The notes under the pieces are model-generated. The model did not search any database. It was not told where the DNA came from and saw only the letters and a program-made list of their open reading frames with translations. From a virus, in the IMG/VR virus record IMGVR_UViG_3300019776_000778, positions 1 to 20,713 of that record: DNA of 20,713 nt. The stretch is one strand, 5' to 3'. The translations under genes and the position numbers were made by a program. Below, one piece after another: positions 14,719 to 20,713 of the stretch (within the stretch, counting starts at the first letter, position 1; every line of letters begins with the position of its first letter).

Positions 14719-17181
14719 ATGGCCATCGCCCCCAAGTGTGTTGAGCAACTGACCGCCGCCGCCGGCCGCAAGCTGACGGACGCGCAACTGGCAGACATCG
14801 AGAGCCGCCTGCGCCGCACGGCGACCAATCTGGCCCGCGACGATTTGCCGGCGTGGCGCGCAATGAGCGCCGATCAGCGCACGATGGCGGCTGCCGAGCG
14901 CGCGATGGCAGACATCCGCGCCGAGGCCGAGCGCAAGGTACGCAACGCGGCGTTGCAGGTGCTGAAGACTGCCGCCACCGCCGAGAGGCTGAATCAGCAC
15001 CAGAGCGTGATGCGTGATGCCAACCGCCACCAGGCGCTGGCCCGCGATCTGGAGCAGACCGAACAGCGCGCCAATGCACTGAAGAACGAGACCGTGGCCA
15101 CGATGCTGGAGACGATTGACGCGGCCGGCAGCGGGCAGGGCGCAAGTGTGCTGCGGCGCGCGGCCATGTTTCTGCTGGATGCCGACAACCCGCTGATGTC
15201 GCGCGATCTGGCGCTGGAGGTGTTTGCTGGCGCGGATGGTTCAACGGGAAACGCACTGGCGCAGCGCGGCGCCAAGGCATGGCTGGACACGATCGAGACG
15301 CTGCGGCAGCGGTTCAACAATGCCGGCGGCGACGTGGGCAAGCTGGACTACGGCTACCTGCCGCAGCCGCACGACATGACGCGCGTGCTGAAGGCCGGGG
15401 CCGATGCGTGGTCGAACTTCATGCTGTCGCGCGTTGACCGCAGCCGCTACCTGAACCCGGATGGCACGCCGATGAACGATGCGGCGCTGCTCGACATGCT
15501 GCGCGCAATCTGGGAGACGATCTCGAGCGGCGGCGCCAACAAGCGCGAGCCGGGCGCGTTTGCAGGCAACGGCGCGCGAGCCAACCGGGGCGGCGAGTCG
15601 CGCGAGCTGCACTTCCGCGACGGCGAGGCCTACCTCGAATACCTGTCGCAGTTCGGCAACGGCAGCATGTACGACGCAATGGTGGGCCACGTGGCCGGCA
15701 AGGCGCGCGACATTGCGCTGCTGGAGCAGTACGGGCCGAACCCGAACAACCAGATGCGGCTGCAGATCGATCTGGCGCAGCGGGCCGACGGCGGCGAGCG
15801 GCGAGTATTCGGCCAGCGCATCGAGACGCTGTGGTCGGTGGTCAACGGCACGGCGGGCAGCGTGGTGGGCACCGGTCAACTGGCGGCCGTGGGCGGCTCG
15901 ATCCGCAACATCCAGACGGCCGGCAAGCTGGCGGGCGCGCTGCTTTCAAGCGTGACCGATGTGGGAACCTACTTCATCACGGCGGGCTTCAACAAGCTGC
16001 CGTACTGGGAGAGCATGCGCAATCTGGTGACCGCCAACCAGGCCGATGCGCGCGAGTTCATGGCAGCACACGGCATGATTGCCGAGAGCGTGATGGGCAG
16101 CCTGAACCGCTGGACCGGCGAGAACATCAGCGAGGGCTGGACCGGCCGGCTGGCCAACAGCACGATGAAGCTGTCGCTGCTGAATGCCTGGACGGACGGC
16201 CTGCGCCGAGGGTTCCAGATGACGATGATGGCGGGCCTGGGGCGGCTGCACGGCACCGAGTGGGCCAAGCTGACCGAGTACGACCGCTGGCGGCTGGAGC
16301 GGGCAGGGCTGACGGAGGCGGATTGGCAGATCGTGCGCGCGGCGCAGTTGACGGACTTCAATGGCAACAAGCTGCTGACGCCGGATTCAGTGGGCGGCGA
16401 GGTCGAAACCAAGCTGATGTCCCTCATCATGGACGAGTCGCAGACGGCGGTCATCAACCCGGATCTGGCTACGCGCGCATGGGCTACCGGCGGCGAGCAG
16501 CGCGGCACCGTGCGCGGCGAGCTGTGGCGCAGCGTGATGCAGTTCAAGAGCTTCCCGATCGCCATGATCTCGCGGCACTGGCGGCGCGCGCTTGACGTGC
16601 CAGACGGCTTGGACGGTGCGCCGCTGATGGCCAACCGCTACGCCTACATGACGGCCCTGGGTGTGTCGCTGACGGCGCTGGGCGCGGTGGCTTTTCAGGC
16701 CAAGCAGATGGTGACGGGCAAGGATCCGGTGGACATGACCAAGCCCAAGTTCTGGGCGCGGGCGGCTGCGCAAGGCGGGGCGGCGGGATTCTTCGGCGAC
16801 GTGCTGCTGGAAAACACCAGCGACAGCCTGAGCCGCACCGATCCGCTGTTCCGGCTGGCCGGTCCGACGGCGGGCAGCGCGGCCGATCTGTACGAGCTGA
16901 CCAAGGGCAACCTGGACGAGCTGCTGGCAGGAAAGCCGACGCACGCAGGCGCCGAGGCGCTGCGCTTCGTTCGGGGGCATCTGCCTTACGTCAATCTGTG
17001 GTACGCGAAGACGGCGCTCGAGCGCTGGTTCCTGAACGATTTGCAGGAGGCGGTGTCGCCGGGCTATCTGGCGCGCCAGCGGCAGAAGATGCGCAAGGAC
17101 TGGGGGCAGGACTTCTGGTGGGAGCCGACCGACACCTTGCCGGCGCGGGCGCCCGACCTGAGTGCGGCGGGAGGGCGATAG
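14719..17181 (+). CDS. large ejection (internal virion) protein, second part of a gp16-like pair
   Basis: 820 aa. The start CVEQLTAAAGRKLTDAQLADIESRLRR follows the 'C...v..aaGRkLtdaei..ie..lr' pattern found in large phage injected proteins. The body is helical, with hydrophobic helices near 390-420 (AGALLSSVTDVGTYFIT) and 640-664 (MTALGVSLTALGAVAF) and the conserved late segment WRSVMQFKSFPIAMISRHWRR followed by GFFGD. Such C-terminal regions are typical of T7 gp16-type and prophage ejection proteins that build the inner-membrane part of the conduit. GGAG (14707-14710) is 8 nt before ATG; the gap to the previous stop is 3 nt. It ends with TAG. Confidence 0.78.
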   Translation: MAIAPKCVEQLTAAAGRKLTDAQLADIESRLRRTATNLARDDLPAWRAMSADQRTMAAAERAMADIRAEAERKVRNAALQVLKTAATAERLNQHQSVMRDANRHQALARDLEQTEQRANALKNETVATMLETIDAAGSGQGASVLRRAAMFLLDADNPLMSRDLALEVFAGADGSTGNALAQRGAKAWLDTIETLRQRFNNAGGDVGKLDYGYLPQPHDMTRVLKAGADAWSNFMLSRVDRSRYLNPDGTPMNDAALLDMLRAIWETISSGGANKREPGAFAGNGARANRGGESRELHFRDGEAYLEYLSQFGNGSMYDAMVGHVAGKARDIALLEQYGPNPNNQMRLQIDLAQRADGGERRVFGQRIETLWSVVNGTAGSVVGTGQLAAVGGSIRNIQTAGKLAGALLSSVTDVGTYFITAGFNKLPYWESMRNLVTANQADAREFMAAHGMIAESVMGSLNRWTGENISEGWTGRLANSTMKLSLLNAWTDGLRRGFQMTMMAGLGRLHGTEWAKLTEYDRWRLERAGLTEADWQIVRAAQLTDFNGNKLLTPDSVGGEVETKLMSLIMDESQTAVINPDLATRAWATGGEQRGTVRGELWRSVMQFKSFPIAMISRHWRRALDVPDGLDGAPLMANRYAYMTALGVSLTALGAVAFQAKQMVTGKDPVDMTKPKFWARAAAQGGAAGFFGDVLLENTSDSLSRTDPLFRLAGPTAGSAADLYELTKGNLDELLAGKPTHAGAEALRFVRGHLPYVNLWYAKTALERWFLNDLQEAVSPGYLARQRQKMRKDWGQDFWWEPTDTLPARAPDLSAAGGR

Positions 17182-17183
17182 GC

Positions 17184-17534
17184 ATGCTGGCAAAGAACCG
17201 TGAGGCCGATCTGCGCGAAGTGCAGGACATGGCGCTGGATCACGCCATCGAGGAGATGAACGCGGCGCACACGCGCGGGCTGGACGAAAAGGAAGACCGC
17301 GGTGACCGCGGGTTCCTGACGGGCATGGCGGCCAAGAGCATGGCCGTGGCGGTGAAGATCGAGCAGTTCATCATGCTGCGCAACCGCGAGGGCATGGGCG
17401 ACCGCACCGAGGAGGACGAGCGCGCGGCGGCGGCGCTGGTCAGGCAGGCCCGCTCGGAGGTGGCGCACATTCTGGAAAAGGTGGGCGCGGGGCCGCAGCC
17501 GCGCAACCGCCCCGGCAAGCGTGCCAACGACTAA
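17184..17534 (+). CDS. probable small terminase subunit (DNA maturase A position)
   Basis: 116 aa, strongly charged and helical: KNREADLREVQDMALDHAIEEM, GFLTGMAAKSMAVAVKIEQFIML, then an acidic-basic helix (EEDERAAAALVRQARSEVAHILEKV) and a basic tail (PRNRPGKRAND). It directly precedes and overlaps the large terminase by 14 nt, the usual place for the small subunit that recognises phage DNA. No clear HTH is visible, so the call rests on position, size and helical content. GGGAGGG at 17169-17175 sits upstream of ATG 17184. Confidence 0.55.
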   Translation: MLAKNREADLREVQDMALDHAIEEMNAAHTRGLDEKEDRGDRGFLTGMAAKSMAVAVKIEQFIMLRNREGMGDRTEEDERAAAALVRQARSEVAHILEKVGAGPQPRNRPGKRAND

Positions 17535-18993
17535 GGCGTCATTCCCCGAGTTCTTCCACATCTGGGCACAGCTCAGAGGATGGAAGGTGCCTGCATTCCA
17601 CTACCGGGCCTGCGACTGGATGCAGCAGCGCGGGCCGCTGGCGGTGCTGATGATCTTTCGCGGGGCAGGCAAGAGCACGCTGCTGGCGATCTACAACGCA
17701 TGGCGGTACTACGACGACCCGACCTACCGGATCCTGCACCAGTCGGCCGACGATGGCACGGCCTACAAGACGAGCCGCGACACGCAGGCGGTGCTGCGCC
17801 GGCATCCACTGACGCGCAAGCTGCTGGGGCCGGACGCGAACGTGGAGCAGTGGTGGGTGGCGGGCGCCACCGATGCGCGCAACGCGAGCATGTACGCCAA
17901 GGGCATCCTGTCGAACGTGACAAGCTCGCGCGCCGACGAGGTGCAGAACGACGACGTGGAGGTGCCGCGCAACATCACGACGCCGGAGGCGCGCGAAAAG
18001 CTGCGCTTCAGGCTGGGCGAGCAGACGCACATCGCGGTGCCCGGGGCGCGGGCGCTGTACGTGGGCACGCCGCACACGCACGACAGTTTGTACGCGGAGC
18101 AGATCGAGGCGGGCGCCGATGCGCTGGTCATCCGCCTGTTCGAGCGGGAGCACCGGACGGAGCAGACGACAGCGCAGGACGTTGCGCTGCCATTCGTGCC
18201 GCAGTACGTGTTCGAGGGCATCGGCAAGCATGCGCGGCTGCTGCAGGAGGGTTCGGACTACGTGCGCACGGCGGCCGGCATCCGGTTGAGCGATGCGCCG
18301 CGCGGCACGGTGCTGGACTGCTACGCGGGCTGCGCCTGGCCGGAGCGGTTCGACCGCGCCGAGCTGGCGCAGCGCCGGCGCAAGTGCCGAACGCTCAACG
18401 AGTGGGACAGCCAGTATCAGCTGCACTCGAAGCCGGTGACGCAGGTGCGGCTGGATCCGGCCAGCCTGATCGTGTACGACGACGAGCCTGAGCTGCGCGA
18501 GGTCAACGGGCAGGCGTTCCTGCTGCTGGGCGGCGCGCGGGTGATGAGCGCAACGCTGCGCCTCGACCCGGCCAGCGGCAAGCTGAACAGCGACATCAGC
18601 GCGCTGTGCCTGGTGCTGCAGGACGAGGCGGGTAACCTGTACTGGCACCGTGCGATCGCATTGACCGGCGAGCTGGCCGAGTCCGATGATGATGGCGCGC
18701 TGCACGGCGGCCAGGTCGACCAGGTGTGCGACGTGGTGGCGCAGTTCTACCTGAGCCGGGTGGACGTGGAGACCAACGGCATCGGCGGCCACGTGCCGGC
18801 CATCCTGCGCGCTGCGCTGAAGCGGCGACGCCTGCCCTGCGGAGTGCGCGAGACCCCGGCCAGCGGAAACAAGAACCGGGCGATTCTGGAGGCGATCGAG
18901 CCGCCGCTGCGCTCGGGCTACCTGTGGGCGCATTCGTCGGTGGAGGCGACGGTGCGCCAGCAGATGCGCGACTGGAACCCGGCGGTGAGGTAG
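17521..18993 (+). CDS. terminase large subunit (DNA maturase B, T7 gp19-like), ended early by an amber codon
   Basis: Packaging motor ATPase and nuclease. Walker A FRGAGKST at 46-53 (T7: FRGIGKS); Walker B/Arg region SSRADEVQNDDVEVPRN at 135-151 (T7: GSRADIIIADDVEIPSN); coupling motif VGTPHT at 181-186. RNase H-like nuclease: first acid D349 in LRLDPASG, second E417 in VDVETNG. The frame stops at TAG 18991-18993 after residue 490, before the third acid, but continues in frame with a typical terminase C-terminus to TGA 19159. T7 gp19 is 586 aa; read-through would give 546. GTG 17521 is the only sensible start, overlapping the previous gene. The Walker B strand (EVQN) is less hydrophobic than usual. 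Either a mutated copy, a sequence error or read-through. Confidence 0.9.
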   Translation: MPTTKASFPEFFHIWAQLRGWKVPAFHYRACDWMQQRGPLAVLMIFRGAGKSTLLAIYNAWRYYDDPTYRILHQSADDGTAYKTSRDTQAVLRRHPLTRKLLGPDANVEQWWVAGATDARNASMYAKGILSNVTSSRADEVQNDDVEVPRNITTPEAREKLRFRLGEQTHIAVPGARALYVGTPHTHDSLYAEQIEAGADALVIRLFEREHRTEQTTAQDVALPFVPQYVFEGIGKHARLLQEGSDYVRTAAGIRLSDAPRGTVLDCYAGCAWPERFDRAELAQRRRKCRTLNEWDSQYQLHSKPVTQVRLDPASLIVYDDEPELREVNGQAFLLLGGARVMSATLRLDPASGKLNSDISALCLVLQDEAGNLYWHRAIALTGELAESDDDGALHGGQVDQVCDVVAQFYLSRVDVETNGIGGHVPAILRAALKRRRLPCGVRETPASGNKNRAILEAIEPPLRSGYLWAHSSVEATVRQQMRDWNPAVR

Positions 18994-19161
18994 CAGCCCG
19001 ACGACTACCTGGACGCCGCGGCGCGCGCGATCTTGAGCGAGCCGGCCCGCATTGGCAGCCGGGTGGCGGAGGGCAAATCTGGCCAGATTTTGCCGCGTGC
19101 CGCGCGGGACGATTGGCGCCCGAACGGCGGGGTTCACGAGGTCGAACTCGACCTGTCCTGA
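18994..19161 (+). other. in-frame continuation of the terminase after the TAG codon (nuclease C-terminus)
   Basis: The 55 codons after the TAG read QPDDYLDAAARAILSEPARI and onward to ELDLS, then TGA 19159-19161. The DDYLDAAARAI segment corresponds to T7 gp19 HDDRLDALALGI, which carries the last acidic residue of the nuclease site. The extension uses GC-rich codons like the rest of the gene. It has no start codon or ribosome binding site of its own that would make a separate gene plausible. Promoter-like copy 3 lies inside it. Confidence 0.75.
19078..19094 (+). promoter_or_regulatory. promoter-like repeat, copy 3 of 3, ahead of the tailspike gene
   Basis: TCTGGCCAGATTTTGCC, identical to copy 2. 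It lies 100 nt upstream of the tailspike start and 84 nt after the amber codon. If the terminase is read through, the element is within its coding sequence. Confidence 0.62.
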
Positions 19162-19163
19162 CG

Positions 19164-19190
19164 GCCCCGCGCGTTTTCTCGCGCGAGGGC
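19164..19190 (+). promoter_or_regulatory. hairpin covering the tailspike ribosome binding site
   Basis: GCCCCGCGCG (19164-19173) pairs with CGCGCGAGGGC (19180-19190): ten base pairs with a single bulged A at 19186 and a TTTTCT loop. The ribosome binding site GAGGG (19185-19189) is in the 3' arm, 4 nt before ATG 19194. The structure would hide the site in the free mRNA. It is not a usual terminator, because the T run is in the loop. Confidence 0.5.
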
Positions 19191-19193
19191 TTG

Positions 19194-20713
19194 ATGACCG
19201 TTTCCGCTGCCGTTTCCGTAACCTCGTCCACCGGCAACGGTGTGACGACGGTATTCCCTTTCGCGTTCAAGATCCTGTCGGCCGCTGATCTGCGGGTGCT
19301 GGTCAATGGCGCCGTGGTGACCAACTACACGGTGACCGGCGTCGGCGCGGCCACCGGATCGATCACCTTTACCGCGGCGCCAGCAAACGGGGCGACGGTC
19401 ATCATCCGTCGGGCGATGCCCTTTGCGCGCGCGACCGACTACCAGTTCAACGGATCGCTGCCCGCGGACACGCTCAACGCCGACCAGGACGCGCCGGTGC
19501 TGATGCTGCAGCAGATCTCCGAGGCGGTCAGCCACACGCTGCGCGCGCCGGAGAGCGACCCGGCGGCATTGACCGAACTGCCCGCGATCGCCACGCGCGC
19601 CAATTTGCTGCTGGGCTTCGACAGCAACGGCCAGCCGATTGCCACCGCGCCTGTGGCGGGTAGCGCGTCAGCGCTGGCGACGCAACTGGCGAGCAGCTCG
19701 GGCTCGAGCGGCGTTGGGTTTTTGCAAGCTGGCACTGGCGCACAGTCGCGCACCGTGCAGAGCAAGTTGCGTGATTTGGTGAGCATCACGGACTTTGGTG
19801 CCGTCAGCGGCAACATCGTCACGACGCAAATCAACCTCGCAATCGCTGCTGCCGCCTCGCTCGGCAAGAAGGGAATCTTCTTTCCGGCTGGCAACTGGTA
19901 TTTAAACGCAGGCGTCAACTGGTCGCCTGGCGTGAACTGGTACGGCGAGGGAGTGGAGTCCACCCGCATTGATGCGGCGTCGTTCCCCACGGCCAGCGGC
20001 TTGCCGATGGTAACGATAACCAGCGCGCCAGGTTGGCAGATCAGCGGCATCAGGTTCGAGGGTGCTGACAAGGCATCAGGTATCAAGGCCACCGACTCCT
20101 ACTGGGGTCGGATGGAGATGTGCCATGTGAACGGTATTAAGGGCAAGGGTGTCGAACTGATCGAGTCGGCGGGAACGGTGCTGGATCAGGTGTCCATGTA
20201 CTACTTCTCTGCCACCACCGACATTGGCATTTTCTTGGCCGGGGGTTCTGCTGTCGATATTCGCAGTTGCTACCTGAATACAGAAGCGATTGCGTTGTCC
20301 GCAAATACCGCCACCGTCTCGGGAGCAAACTGCCGTGGTGTCATGTTTGAGGGCAACGCGGTCGCCGTGCGTTGGCCGCTGAATCAAAACGTGCTTACTT
20401 TGGAAGGGTGCTTCATTGAGGGCATAGGAACCCCGCAAGAGGTTCTGCAAATTGGCGAGCATGGTTCTGGCACGAAGCCCGACCTGATCGCGCGCGGCAA
20501 CATCATCGCCCTGACCCTTAACAACAACGTGACGATCAGCAATGCGACGCGCGTTGTCTGGGAAGGGAACACGACCGGCAAGAGCGTCAACTTTACTTCT
20601 GGCATTGACCGGCTCTGGCATGGCCGGGGCAATAACTACGTTGGCGCGGCGACTCCGACCCTAAGTGCGCAGTTGTTCATTGACGACAACGCTAGCGGGT
20701 CAGTCAAGTATTC
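19194..20713 (+). CDS. tailspike / tail fibre with T7-type N-terminus and beta-helix (3' truncated by window)
   Basis: 506 codons visible, still open at the window end. Residues about 1-125 match the T7 tail-fibre N-terminal domain that docks to the nozzle: SSTGNGVTTVFPFAFKIL, VLVNGAVVTNYTV, GATVIIRRAMPF, YQFNGSLPADTLN...LQQISE. A linker leads to GAQSRTVQSKLRDLVSITDFGAV (about 183-205), a junction motif shared by many tailspikes, and then a right-handed beta-helix of pectate-lyase-like type (KGIFFPAGNWYL, GIRFEGADKASGIKATDSYWG, CYLNTEAIAL). Such spikes bind and often cleave surface polysaccharide. From about 19700 onward the base composition is visibly less GC-rich than the rest of the window. 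ATG 19194 follows GAGGG by 4 nt. Confidence 0.88.
   Translation, partial: MTVSAAVSVTSSTGNGVTTVFPFAFKILSAADLRVLVNGAVVTNYTVTGVGAATGSITFTAAPANGATVIIRRAMPFARATDYQFNGSLPADTLNADQDAPVLMLQQISEAVSHTLRAPESDPAALTELPAIATRANLLLGFDSNGQPIATAPVAGSASALATQLASSSGSSGVGFLQAGTGAQSRTVQSKLRDLVSITDFGAVSGNIVTTQINLAIAAAASLGKKGIFFPAGNWYLNAGVNWSPGVNWYGEGVESTRIDAASFPTASGLPMVTITSAPGWQISGIRFEGADKASGIKATDSYWGRMEMCHVNGIKGKGVELIESAGTVLDQVSMYYFSATTDIGIFLAGGSAVDIRSCYLNTEAIALSANTATVSGANCRGVMFEGNAVAVRWPLNQNVLTLEGCFIEGIGTPQEVLQIGEHGSGTKPDLIARGNIIALTLNNNVTISNATRVVWEGNTTGKSVNFTSGIDRLWHGRGNNYVGAATPTLSAQLFIDDNASGSVKY

Noticed and set aside
12649-15030. Very long minus-strand open frames (for example 12649-15030, 4438-6714, 7716-9428).
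   Set aside because: Their translations are His/Arg/Ala/Gln-rich with no domain patterns and lie wholly opposite well-supported virion genes. They are the usual antisense by-product of GC-rich coding DNA.
1-20713. CRISPR arrays, tRNA genes, insertion sequences, diversity-generating retroelement repeats.
   Set aside because: I looked for regularly spaced repeats, cloverleaf-like segments, transposase motifs and template/variable repeat pairs and saw none in the window.

Overview
The window is about two thirds GC and reads as part of a lytic-type tailed phage (Caudoviricetes) genome with podovirus morphology. No host housekeeping genes, rRNA or tRNA are visible. Twenty-two of the 23 genes lie on the + strand, tightly packed with ATGA, GTGA or TGATG overlaps. 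Gene order from the portal onward follows the T7 virion plan: portal, scaffold, major capsid protein, gp11-like gatekeeper, gp12-like nozzle, gp13/gp14/gp15-like internal virion proteins, a gp16-like ejection protein split in two, terminase subunits, tailspike. High GC and a Bbp19-like small protein suggest a host among high-GC Pseudomonadota, perhaps Burkholderiales; this is inference.

Layout. Positions 1-853 hold the end of the early/DNA-metabolism region: an unknown C-terminus, a four-cysteine zinc-ribbon protein, a compact VRR-NUC-type nuclease and a small HTH protein. Positions 854-4710 hold two small proteins, the portal, two more small proteins and the scaffold. Positions 4711-6454 form a capsid cassette: terminator, promoter-like repeat, untranslated leader, major capsid protein, a probable decoration protein and a second terminator. 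Positions 6455-17181 carry the tail tube and the internal (ejected) proteins, interrupted by one antisense gene (12375-12626) for a two-helix membrane protein. Positions 17184-19161 carry the terminase. From 19194 to the window end is a T7-type tailspike with a beta-helix; its distal part has different base composition.

Regulation. A 17-bp element, TCTGGCCAGATTYTGCC, occurs three times in the same orientation, once ahead of each major block (871, 4797, 19078). It is the best candidate for this phage's own late promoter or a dedicated regulator site. Two strong intrinsic terminators flank the capsid block. A stable hairpin covers the ribosome binding site of the tailspike.

Most worth checking: (1) an in-frame amber codon at 18991-18993 in the large terminase, upstream of the conserved DDxxD nuclease motif, which continues in frame to a TGA at 19159; (2) the three-copy promoter-like element; (3) the antisense membrane-protein gene, whose start codon overlaps the start codon of the next virion gene.
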